Below, piece after piece: positions 24,718 to 33,070 of a stretch of 52,198 nt of DNA; position 1 is the first letter of the stretch; every line of letters starts with the position of its first letter. The DNA is from Bacteroidota bacterium (GTDB taxonomy: Bacteria > Bacteroidota > Bacteroidia > Bacteroidales > F082). A model generated the notes under the pieces. That model did no database searches. It saw nothing but the letters and a program-made list of their open reading frames with translations, and was not told where the DNA came from. A program made the position numbers and the translations under genes. The stretch spans positions 1 through 52,198 of the forward strand of contig JAERTD010000060.1 of assembly GCA_016845175.1 (NCBI GenBank), given 5' to 3'.

Positions 24718-26085
24718 TTATTTATCCCGCTTAAATCTCAATCGCATGCCTTTGGTAGTTTCATCAAAGCTACCATTGTTAAACACCAATTGACCATTCA
24801 CAAAAGTCTTCTCTATCCGACTACCAAAAGTTACGCCCTCCATTGGAGACCAGCCACATTTATAAAGTACCTGATCAGGTGACACCTCGCTGGAATGATC
24901 CATATCCACCAGAACCAGATCAGCATAATAGCCTTCCCTGATATATCCTCTCTTCTCAACCCTGAATAATATGGCAGGATGATGGCACATTTTATCCACT
25001 ACTTTTTCCAGGCTAAATATGCCTTGCTTCGACATTTCCAGCATGGCCAACAACGAATGTTGTACCATGGGACCTCCTGAGGGAGCATTAAAATATGGAC
25101 GTTTCTTTTCTTCCAAAGTATGGGGTGCGTGATCGGTAGCCACCACATCTATGGTATTGTTGTTGACAGCAAGTCTTAAAGCTTCCTTGTCCTTGTTGCT
25201 TTTCACAGCAGGATTCCACTTAATGAAATTACCCTTTCGCTTATAATCCTCATCGGAAAACCAAAGGTGATGGATACAAACTTCTGCGGTGACCCGTTTC
25301 TTTTCCAGTGGTATGTCATTATCAAACAATGCCATTTCTTTTGCAGAGGATAGGTGCAGGACATGTAATCGGGTATTGTGTTTTTTTGCAAGTGCTACAG
25401 CCCTAGATGAGCTCAGGTAACAGGCTTCATCAGATCGGATTTCCGGGTGCACCTCAGCAGGTGCATCAGTTCCATACTTTTCAAAATAAGTACTATTGTT
25501 TGCCTTAATAGTGGCTTCATCTTCACAGTGAGTGGCTATAAGCATAGGTACCTGTGAGAAAAATGCTTCCAGGCTCTCCTGATTATCAACCAGCATATCT
25601 CCTGTGGATGAACCAAGAAATATTTTTAGTCCACAAACCTTTTCGGGATCTGTTTTTAATACCTCATTTAGATTATCATTTGAGGCTCCCATATAAAAGG
25701 AATAATTGGCCAGAGAGACTTTTGAGGCATGCTGGTATTTATCTTCCAGAATTTCCTGAGTCAACACATTGGGGATGGTGTTGGGCATCTCCATAAAACT
25801 GGTGATCCCACCTGCTACAGCAGCCTTGCTTTCTGTATAAATATCTCCTTTATAGGTAAGGCCCGGATCACGGAAATGGACCTGGTCATCTATTACACCA
25901 GGTAAAACATAGAAACCATGAGCATCAATAGTTTCATAATCTGAATCCCCAAATATTACCTCAGGCTTAACAGCTTCCTTTGCAATTTTGAGAATATGAG
26001 TACCGTCTATATAAATATCAGCAACAAACTGCTCATCTTCATTGACAATCCTACCTCCTCTTATCAATTTCTTTGCCTGGCCCAT
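24718..26085 (-). CDS. pyrC: Dihydroorotase
   Basis: Zinc amidohydrolase closing carbamoyl-aspartate to dihydroorotate in pyrimidine synthesis. The metal motif DQVHFRDPG, MEMPNTIPN, the bridging-Lys region GLKIFLGSSTG, THCEDE, HVLHLSSAKE and the Asp of TDHAPHTLEEK are all present. The 455-residue length fits the Bacteroidota class I-like enzyme. It probably shares a transcript with the GT2 gene 9 nt upstream. No other pyr gene is nearby. Confidence 0.94.
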   Translation of the reverse strand: MGQAKKLIRGGRIVNEDEQFVADIYIDGTHILKIAKEAVKPEVIFGDSDYETIDAHGFYVLPGVIDDQVHFRDPGLTYKGDIYTESKAAVAGGITSFMEMPNTIPNVLTQEILEDKYQHASKVSLANYSFYMGASNDNLNEVLKTDPEKVCGLKIFLGSSTGDMLVDNQESLEAFFSQVPMLIATHCEDEATIKANNSTYFEKYGTDAPAEVHPEIRSDEACYLSSSRAVALAKKHNTRLHVLHLSSAKEMALFDNDIPLEKKRVTAEVCIHHLWFSDEDYKRKGNFIKWNPAVKSNKDKEALRLAVNNNTIDVVATDHAPHTLEEKKRPYFNAPSGGPMVQHSLLAMLEMSKQGIFSLEKVVDKMCHHPAILFRVEKRGYIREGYYADLVLVDMDHSSEVSPDQVLYKCGWSPMEGVTFGSRIEKTFVNGQLVFNNGSFDETTKGMRLRFKRDK

Positions 26086-26094
26086 AATAGATAG

Positions 26095-26838
26095 TTAAAG
26101 GGTTTTTACCGGTTTTATCATACCCAGCAAACCACGGAAACGCAATTCCATAACCCCAAATATCGCTTCCCTAAAAATACTTTTATTCATTTTTGATTCG
26201 CCTTCGGTTCTATCTGTAAAGATAATGGGAACTTCCGCGACTTCAAAACCAAGCTTTACGGCTGTGTATTTCATTTCAATCTGAAAGGCATACCCCACAA
26301 ACCGAACCCTGTCAAGATCAATGGTTTCCAACACCCTTCTCGTCCAGCAGACAAAACCTGCTGTGGTATCTTTTATTTTCAGACGGGTGATCAATCGTAC
26401 ATAATAGGAGGCAAAATATGACATCAGCACCCTTCCCATGGGCCAATTCACCACATTAACACCAGTTATATATCTGGAACCCACCGACACATCAGCCTTA
26501 TCAATGGCTGTGGCATGGTAGAGTCGTTCAAGATCTTTAGGATTGTGAGAAAAATCAGCATCCATCTCAAATATATAATCATATTGTCTTTCCAGAGCCC
26601 ATTTAAACCCTGCGATATAGGCGGTACCTAGGCCCAGTTTGCCTTTACGCTCCAAAATAAATAAACGGTCTTCAAATTTTTCCATTAAAGACTTCACTAT
26701 TTCGGCCGTACCATCAGGGCTATTATCCTCAACAATCAATACATCAAAATCTTTTTCAAGATCGAATACGGCATGGATGATATTGCTGATATTCTCTTTC
26801 TCGTTGTATGTGGGTATGATGACTAGCGCATCCTTCAT
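26095..26838 (-). CDS. GT2 polyprenol-phosphate mannosyltransferase-like enzyme
   Basis: Family 2 glycosyltransferase of the dolichyl/polyprenyl-phosphate mannose synthase type, loading a sugar on the lipid carrier at the inner face of the membrane. Motifs are IIPTYNEKENI, VEDNSPDGT, GLGTAYIAGFKWAL and the metal-binding MDADFSHNP. RYITGVNVVNWPMGRVLMSYFAS and KDTTAGFVCW are typical of the DPM1 group. There is no membrane anchor domain, so it may work with a GtrA-type partner. It lies 9 nt upstream of pyrC. Confidence 0.9.
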   Translation of the reverse strand: MKDALVIIPTYNEKENISNIIHAVFDLEKDFDVLIVEDNSPDGTAEIVKSLMEKFEDRLFILERKGKLGLGTAYIAGFKWALERQYDYIFEMDADFSHNPKDLERLYHATAIDKADVSVGSRYITGVNVVNWPMGRVLMSYFASYYVRLITRLKIKDTTAGFVCWTRRVLETIDLDRVRFVGYAFQIEMKYTAVKLGFEVAEVPIIFTDRTEGESKMNKSIFREAIFGVMELRFRGLLGMIKPVKTL

Positions 26839-26899
26839 TTCAATAAATTTTTTGCGAAAATACTAATTATGAAAGCATCTATGGGGCTGAAAACGAACT

Positions 26900-26939
26900 A
26901 AGCCTGTTAAAATTGCATAAAACGAATCCTAACAGGCTT
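26900..26939 (-). terminator. Hairpin terminator of the DUF5689 lipoprotein gene
   Basis: AAGCCTGTTA (26900-26909) and TAACAGGCTT (26930-26939) are perfect 10-bp arms around a 20-nt loop, just after the stop codon at 26962. The T tract on the minus strand is weak, so it may be a 3' stabiliser instead. Confidence 0.45.
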
Positions 26940-26961
26940 AATTCTTGTTTCTTATAACAAA

Positions 26962-29298
26962 TTATTCATCATAAAGCTGGATGTCATCCAGTCGGTAAGA
27001 TGTTGTATTTCCACCACTGTCACTACCAATATATTGGAAGGCTACATAAGCAGAACCACTATAGTCAGAAAGGTCAACTTGCCCGGAAGACAACCATTCG
27101 TGATCAGGAGTTGATGATCCAGCCAGTGTACAATTCAGAACTTCCCATGAGGCAGCTTCTATATCAGCACCATTGAAATCGGTGGATATATAGACTGTTA
27201 ATCCATCATGCGCCCAATAAGCTTGTGCGCTCAGAAATTCCAAGGTGGGATTATTCATGGCATCCAAATCTATCATAGGTGAGATCAACCAACACTCATT
27301 TTCTTCAGCAGAATTATAGGAAGTTGCCTGTGCATATAACTCGTCATCAAAGGCTTTTCCCTGCCAGTCGCGGGTACCTATGGTGGCTTCATTGATCCAT
27401 CCGTCAACCTGAATGGGTTCATAGTTTACCTGGTCAGAGAAATCAACGAAGAAAGAGGTTACGCCATTACCTCCGCCACCGCCTTCTGAATCAATCAACA
27501 CATCATCAATTCTGTAGGAAGTAGATTCGGTGCCGCTTCCTTTGTATTTAAATGCAATGGCCACATTTCCTACGAATGCCGACAGATCAATCTCCCCTGA
27601 TTCTACCCAGGTATGATCTCCACTACTCTGGTTGGCCACATTGGCTGTAATTTCGGTCCAGGTGATGCTTTCAAAATTGGTACCATCATATTCTGTGGAA
27701 GCATAAAGCCCGAAGACTTCACCACTATGGTTCCAAAAGGCCATGGCCGATTTAAAACTCAGTTTCAATGAGCCATCAGTATTGATAACCGGTGGGGTAA
27801 CCATCCAGGTTTCCATATCATCCAATCCAGAGTTATATCCTGTGGCTTGCGCATAGGTTTCTGATTGATAGGTTTTTGCCTGCCAGGCTCGGTCGCCTGC
27901 GACCATAAATGTCATCCAATCGCTTTTGTTGATATCATCATAATCGGCATATCCACTGAAATCCTCATCGACTTTTTCAACTGGTGTAATGCCTCCCGGG
28001 CCACCACCTTCTTTGGCGATCACTACATCATCTATTTGGATGGAAGTGGATTCAGTTCCGCTACCTGTGTATTTAAAGGCTACTGCTACGTTACCGATAT
28101 AGTCAGCCAGCGAAATTACTCCGGACTCGATCCAGGCATAATTGCTACTGGAACTTGTTGGTAATACCGGGTTCAAATCGGTCCATGTAGCTGTCTCAAA
28201 GTTCGTACCATCGTAATCCAGAGATACCTTAACTTCGATGGGATCGGTAGACATATGCTCCCAATAGGCCATAGCTGATTTAAAGCTCAATTTTTTGTCC
28301 CCACTGGTATTGATTACCGGTGGACTGATCAACCATACCTCCATGGCATCCAGATTAGAATTGTATCCTGTGGCCTGTGCATATTTATCATCATTGAAGG
28401 TTTTTCCTTGCCAATAGCGGTCGCCGGAAACAACTCTGTTGGTCCAACCATCAATATTGATGTTTTCGTAATCCACTGCATTATCAAAATACTCCTTAAC
28501 CTCATCCACAGGAGTGATGGGATTACCACCACCACCTTCGCAGCGTTCTTCATTCATATCCACTTCGGTGATGGTTCTCAGGATCAGTTGCTGCGTTGTC
28601 CCAAATACCGACGATATGGCTACCAGAGTTCCCTTACCTGAAGGCAGCTCTAATTCAGCAAAATTGGCATAGTTACTGGATCTGACAATGATATTGTTGT
28701 CGTCACAATCTTCGAGGTTTCTGTTGGCAGAAGACTCTTCATCTGCCCAGTTTTTACCCAATTCAGTATCCATAAACTGTACACCATTGACCCGGACCAG
28801 TTGTGCCTGATAATCTCCGGTGTTCAATTCCTGCAGACTCACCACTTTTGGAGTCAGGTAGCGTTCATTGGCCAAAATGATGATGTTTGAATCGTTGTGC
28901 ACATTGTCAAGCTGGAACATGCCACTATATTCAGACAATACTACATCTTTAAGGTAAACTCGAATGGAGTCACCAACACGTACGCCGCCGGACTCTTTCA
29001 GGTGGAGATTCACAGCATCCTCTGCATCCTGGATGTAAGCACTTTTATAGATGTTACCGGAGCTTTCATCCATGGTTACTACACCATAAACTGATGCATC
29101 TTCCTGGATTTGAGTGGCGCCATTATCAATATACATCTGACGCAATTCACTAATGGTATACACATCGCCTACCGGGATATTTCCTACAGGTGGTCTGTCA
29201 AAATCTTTTTTAACACAACCACTTCCTAAAATTACAATTCCGGTGATAAGGAGTAAAACAAGCCTCTTCATTTTATTCTTAGATTTTATTGTTGTCAT
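26962..29298 (-). CDS. DUF5689 lipoprotein with three choice-of-anchor J domains
   Basis: Surface lipoprotein. A signal peptide with lipobox GSGC (near residue 28) is followed by an N-terminal DUF5689-like, OB-fold-like region (about 45-250; YTISELRQMYIDNGA, VYGVVT, GDSIRVYL). Three repeats of about 165 residues then follow, each with YAQATGYNS-like, W(L/M)(I/V)(S/T)PPVI-like and IDDV-like signatures, the mark of choice-of-anchor J (MAM-like) domains. Its ATG overlaps the receptor stop as TAATG, so translation is coupled and the two likely form one outer-membrane system. The ligand is not known. Confidence 0.85.
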   Translation of the reverse strand: MTTIKSKNKMKRLVLLLITGIVILGSGCVKKDFDRPPVGNIPVGDVYTISELRQMYIDNGATQIQEDASVYGVVTMDESSGNIYKSAYIQDAEDAVNLHLKESGGVRVGDSIRVYLKDVVLSEYSGMFQLDNVHNDSNIIILANERYLTPKVVSLQELNTGDYQAQLVRVNGVQFMDTELGKNWADEESSANRNLEDCDDNNIIVRSSNYANFAELELPSGKGTLVAISSVFGTTQQLILRTITEVDMNEERCEGGGGNPITPVDEVKEYFDNAVDYENINIDGWTNRVVSGDRYWQGKTFNDDKYAQATGYNSNLDAMEVWLISPPVINTSGDKKLSFKSAMAYWEHMSTDPIEVKVSLDYDGTNFETATWTDLNPVLPTSSSSNYAWIESGVISLADYIGNVAVAFKYTGSGTESTSIQIDDVVIAKEGGGPGGITPVEKVDEDFSGYADYDDINKSDWMTFMVAGDRAWQAKTYQSETYAQATGYNSGLDDMETWMVTPPVINTDGSLKLSFKSAMAFWNHSGEVFGLYASTEYDGTNFESITWTEITANVANQSSGDHTWVESGEIDLSAFVGNVAIAFKYKGSGTESTSYRIDDVLIDSEGGGGGNGVTSFFVDFSDQVNYEPIQVDGWINEATIGTRDWQGKAFDDELYAQATSYNSAEENECWLISPMIDLDAMNNPTLEFLSAQAYWAHDGLTVYISTDFNGADIEAASWEVLNCTLAGSSTPDHEWLSSGQVDLSDYSGSAYVAFQYIGSDSGGNTTSYRLDDIQLYDE

Positions 29299-31805
29299 TA
29301 CATTCTGAAATAAACATTAAGGAAATAATTCCTTCCATACATATAAGCATATTTAGGAGGGAATTTGCTGATGTTTTCAGGATTATACCTGAACTGCTCA
29401 TAACCAAACATGGTATAGTCCTGGTTATCGAGTATGTTATTCACCGACAAGGTGAATCCGATATAGTATTTATAATTGATCTGCCAGGATTTTCCACCGA
29501 AAATATCCAGGGTCATGCCCGGATCCAGTTTTTGCTGGTATAGGACTTCATCCACTCTGACATCATCAGCTACGAAACCAGAAATGGCTTCTTCGGTTCT
29601 TCTGTCGGGGTTAGGATCAAGATAGGCATCTGCCATATAATTCCCACTTAGCTGTACAAACCAGTATTTTGGCGAACTGTATTTGATACCCAATGAAGCC
29701 ACAGTTTGTGGCATGCCTCCCACATAGTAGTTTTCAAGGTAAATCTTGCGATCCGTATCAATTACTTTCTCATCATTGTCTCTAACAATGGTGGCCACCG
29801 GTCGTGAATCATAGATAAACATATTCTTACTGGCCACTGCCGATAAAGTGAAGGTGGGTGAAAGTTTAACCTCAGCACCCAGTTCAGCACCTGTATTTAC
29901 TTTATCCACACCAGTCATCAGGTAATTCACAAAGGTTTGCAACACATCGTGGTAAAAACTTCTTGACCATGCCTGATCCTGAAATTTGGTGTAATACAAG
30001 GTGAGTCTGGCTTTTACAATGGGAGAGCGCACAATATAGTTCACATCTCCGGAGTAAATGGTTTCACTTTTTAAGCCATCCACCACAATATCACGGGTAC
30101 GGGCAGAGACATAGGAGTCACGAAAATAGGGTGCTCGGGTCATATACAATCCGTTCACCGTTATATAGTTTCTACCATTAATTTTATAGGTAGCACCAGC
30201 CTTAAGTCCATAGTTAAAGAAACTGTGTTTGTCACCATCTCCATATGAGTTGTCGGGAAAACGACCGTTCCTCATATTACCTTTTCTCCAGAAAGTGGTA
30301 TGTGACAGATTCAGTCCGGCATAGAAATCCACCTTGCTATAGGTAAAATCTGCCTGGGCAAAACCGCTGTATTTGTTGATATTGACAAAATAATCATAGC
30401 CGAAAATATCACCCACGCCCACGAGACGGTTGGGATGGTTCAGGTCATTTTGAGCTTCAATGGGAAATTCAAAGGGCTCTCCTGCAGCATATTTATCGAT
30501 ATCCAGCCAGTACTGACCTCCCAACAGGTCATTGATTTCCTTAAAGCGTCTTACTTTAAACCAGTTAAGATTAAGGCCACCCGAAACACTGAGGTTGTCG
30601 GAAACTGCAGAATGGATGTGCCAGTTTACCATCCAATGGTTTTTGTCGTTGCGGCGGTCTTCCACTATATACTTGGAGCGCAAACCAGTTACATCATTTC
30701 CTTCAATGCCTTCCACATTGTTCACGGTGTTGAGGAATTTACTGTTGGCAAAATAGAAATGGTCCCAATTGACCTGTCTGAATTTTTCATCATTCTGCCA
30801 TTTGTTTGTGAGCCAGGCTTCCTGTTCCACATCACCTATTAAATTGGCATAACTTGGAAAATACTTATAATAGTCTGGCCTTGGGTCATCGGCTTCCACC
30901 CAGTTCAGGGCTGTGGAGCCTCCCCTGCCCGACCAATAAGAAACAGATCCCTGAGCTTTGGTTTTTTCTGAGATATTGTAATAATGCGTCAAAGTGAGCA
31001 TGGGTTGGTTGTAGTTGCTCACTCTGGCATTACGTTTTTCACCATTTTGATATCCCCAATAGGGATTATAGTAGTTGGTACCCGTCAGGTCGTATGCTTC
31101 CTGAATGGCCATCCCATTCCTCCCTTTCTTGGTTGGCGAGGCAAATACAGTTAATCCTATGGCATGTCTTCTGTTAATTTTCTTCTCGGCAGAGATAAAA
31201 TAACTCCAGGCATCATAAAAGGTACCTTCAGAATAGCCTTCCTGAGCCCATCTCCTGGAACCAGAAAGCACCAGAGACCATCCGCTGGCAGTTTCACCGG
31301 TGGCATAATGGAACATGGCCCGGTTTCTATAACTTCTGTTGGCAATGGCATAGGAAAATTTAATTTGTTTGCGGTAGGCAGAAGCCCTGGTATTAATACT
31401 GGTTACTCCGCCCAGACCACCAAAACCCCATTCCGAAGAAACAATACCGGTTTTGATATCCTTATCTCTTACGGCATCATTCAAGCCACCCCAGGAACCC
31501 CAGTAGGCGCGTCCGCTTTCCAAATCATTCACTCGAACACCATCCATAAATACTTCCAAATTCCGACTGTCATATCCACGAATCCTGAACCTGGCAGGCC
31601 CAAAGGTGTAACCAGCCTTGGAAACAAAAATATCGCTGGACGACTGTAACAAGCCAGAGACATCCTGAGACATCTCGTCGGCACCAACATCCAGTTCACT
31701 CAAAGTGAAATTCGGAATGTCAACATCTATTGTGCTGGTATCTGCTTGTGCATAGGCAGATGCAAAAGATACCAAGGCCAAAAAATATAGTAGCCATTTC
31801 TTCAT
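29298..31805 (-). CDS. TonB-dependent outer-membrane receptor
   Basis: Beta-barrel importer energised by TonB. A signal peptide (residues 1-20) precedes the plug domain (about 45-160; RFRIRGYDSRNLEVFMDGVRVND, GGLGGVTSINTRA), and a 22-strand barrel with aromatic-rich strands follows, ending YFLNVYFRM with the usual terminal aromatic. It lacks the N-terminal carboxypeptidase-regulatory-like domain of SusC proteins, and its partner is a DUF5689 lipoprotein rather than a SusD, so it is not a standard polysaccharide locus. It is divergent from the nuclease-family gene at 32002. Confidence 0.93.
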   Translation of the reverse strand: MKKWLLYFLALVSFASAYAQADTSTIDVDIPNFTLSELDVGADEMSQDVSGLLQSSSDIFVSKAGYTFGPARFRIRGYDSRNLEVFMDGVRVNDLESGRAYWGSWGGLNDAVRDKDIKTGIVSSEWGFGGLGGVTSINTRASAYRKQIKFSYAIANRSYRNRAMFHYATGETASGWSLVLSGSRRWAQEGYSEGTFYDAWSYFISAEKKINRRHAIGLTVFASPTKKGRNGMAIQEAYDLTGTNYYNPYWGYQNGEKRNARVSNYNQPMLTLTHYYNISEKTKAQGSVSYWSGRGGSTALNWVEADDPRPDYYKYFPSYANLIGDVEQEAWLTNKWQNDEKFRQVNWDHFYFANSKFLNTVNNVEGIEGNDVTGLRSKYIVEDRRNDKNHWMVNWHIHSAVSDNLSVSGGLNLNWFKVRRFKEINDLLGGQYWLDIDKYAAGEPFEFPIEAQNDLNHPNRLVGVGDIFGYDYFVNINKYSGFAQADFTYSKVDFYAGLNLSHTTFWRKGNMRNGRFPDNSYGDGDKHSFFNYGLKAGATYKINGRNYITVNGLYMTRAPYFRDSYVSARTRDIVVDGLKSETIYSGDVNYIVRSPIVKARLTLYYTKFQDQAWSRSFYHDVLQTFVNYLMTGVDKVNTGAELGAEVKLSPTFTLSAVASKNMFIYDSRPVATIVRDNDEKVIDTDRKIYLENYYVGGMPQTVASLGIKYSSPKYWFVQLSGNYMADAYLDPNPDRRTEEAISGFVADDVRVDEVLYQQKLDPGMTLDIFGGKSWQINYKYYIGFTLSVNNILDNQDYTMFGYEQFRYNPENISKFPPKYAYMYGRNYFLNVYFRM

Positions 31806-31862
31806 ATAATGATATTTAAGTGATTAGCTTTTTCAACTTATACCCAGTTTTTTGAGGGGTAT

Positions 31863-31870
31863 CAAAAATA
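31863..31870 (-). promoter_or_regulatory. Candidate -7 element of the receptor operon
   Basis: TATTTTTG on the minus strand fits TAnnTTTG and lies 58 nt before the receptor ATG. No good -33 is visible. Confidence 0.3.
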
Positions 31871-31944
31871 CTTAAATAATCCCTCGAAAATGGAAAGAAA
31901 GCATACAATATCCAGAACTTTTTCAACAAAATGACTCAGGCTTG

Positions 31945-31973
31945 TTGACAGAGAAAACTTTGGTTTAATTTTG
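31945..31973 (+). promoter_or_regulatory. Predicted promoter of the secreted nuclease-family gene
   Basis: TTG at 31945-31947 and TAATTTTG at 31966-31973 have an 18-nt spacer, matching the Bacteroidota consensus well. The ATG is 28 nt downstream of the -7 element. Confidence 0.5.
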
Positions 31974-32001
31974 TGTTTTTGATTGCTATTATTTAGATGT
32001 T

Positions 32002-33069
32002 ATGATCCACAAAATGACCCAATTCTTCACCCCTGTGAACATCCTTATACTATTATTGGTATGCATATTAAATGTCGATATACAGGCTCAGGAAGAAAAA
32101 CAGTATCAGCCACTTATCATTGGTTTTTATAATTTGGAAAACCTATTCGACACTGTCGATCACCCTCAAAAGCGTGATGAAGAGTTTCTCCCAAATGGGA
32201 AAAATCGCTGGGACTCTGAAAAATACCTTCACAAGCTAAAGCAAATGTCTTTAGTCATTGCCAATATGGGAGAAGAAACCAAAGAAGTTGGGCCTGCTAT
32301 TCTGGGAATCTCAGAAATTGAAAATCAGGATGTGATTGAAGACCTTGTCAATCAGGAAATTCTTGTGGAACAAAACTATGGCATTGTCCATTATGAGTCC
32401 CCAGACCGACGTGGAGTGGATGTGGGTCTGATTTATAAGAAAAAATACTTCAAACCTTTTGCTACACAATCCTACCGACTGAATATTCCTGAAAAGGATG
32501 ATTTTTATAGCAGGGATCAATTGGTTGTTTCAGGCAATTTATTGGGAGACACCCTTCATATTATTGTGAACCACTGGCCCTCAAGGAGGGGTGGTGAGAA
32601 ACGATCCAAGCCACTAAGAAATGCAGCTGCCGAATTATCCAGGCATATTTCTGATTCACTGCTTTCCATTAACCCGGATGCCAAAATTATGGTTATGGGC
32701 GACTTTAATGACAATCCCACAGATGAAAGTGTGAAAAAAATTATGATTGCCAAGGGTGATCAAAATAAACTTTCAAAAGGTGATTTTTATAACCCCTTCT
32801 ATAAACTTTACAAACAAGGGCATGGCAGCAATGCATGGAGGGATACCTGGAGTCTTTTTGATCAGATACTGATCTCTCAGGGTCTTTTGAAAAAGGACTA
32901 CAGTAACTGGCAATACTACAAACCCAGTATTTACAACAAGGCTTATCTCAAACAAAAAACCGGACGCTATAAGGGCTACCCCTCACGCACCTTTGCAGCA
33001 GGTAGCTGGCAAGCAGGTTATAGCGATCATTTTCCTGTCTATGTAATTTTGGTAAGAGAGTTACCTTAG
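32002..33069 (+). CDS. Secreted endonuclease/exonuclease/phosphatase-family enzyme
   Basis: Exported DNase I-fold phosphodiesterase with a Sec signal peptide ending near NVDIQAQ (no lipobox) and a mature catalytic domain. Motifs are FYNLENLFDT, SEIEN, VNHWPSRRGGE, MGDFNDNPTDE, FDQILIS and YSDHFPVY. The catalytic Glu, Asp/Asn and His are all retained. It is divergent from the TonB receptor/DUF5689 operon, which suggests that it breaks down an extracellular phosphodiester, plausibly DNA, whose products the receptor imports. It is paralogous to the 23102-24127 gene. Confidence 0.88.
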   Translation: MIHKMTQFFTPVNILILLLVCILNVDIQAQEEKQYQPLIIGFYNLENLFDTVDHPQKRDEEFLPNGKNRWDSEKYLHKLKQMSLVIANMGEETKEVGPAILGISEIENQDVIEDLVNQEILVEQNYGIVHYESPDRRGVDVGLIYKKKYFKPFATQSYRLNIPEKDDFYSRDQLVVSGNLLGDTLHIIVNHWPSRRGGEKRSKPLRNAAAELSRHISDSLLSINPDAKIMVMGDFNDNPTDESVKKIMIAKGDQNKLSKGDFYNPFYKLYKQGHGSNAWRDTWSLFDQILISQGLLKKDYSNWQYYKPSIYNKAYLKQKTGRYKGYPSRTFAAGSWQAGYSDHFPVYVILVRELP

Positions 33070-33070
33070 T

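Noticed and set aside
29298..31805. SusC of a classical SusCD polysaccharide locus
   Set aside because: There is no SusD homologue or glycoside hydrolase nearby, and the partner is a DUF5689/anchor J lipoprotein.
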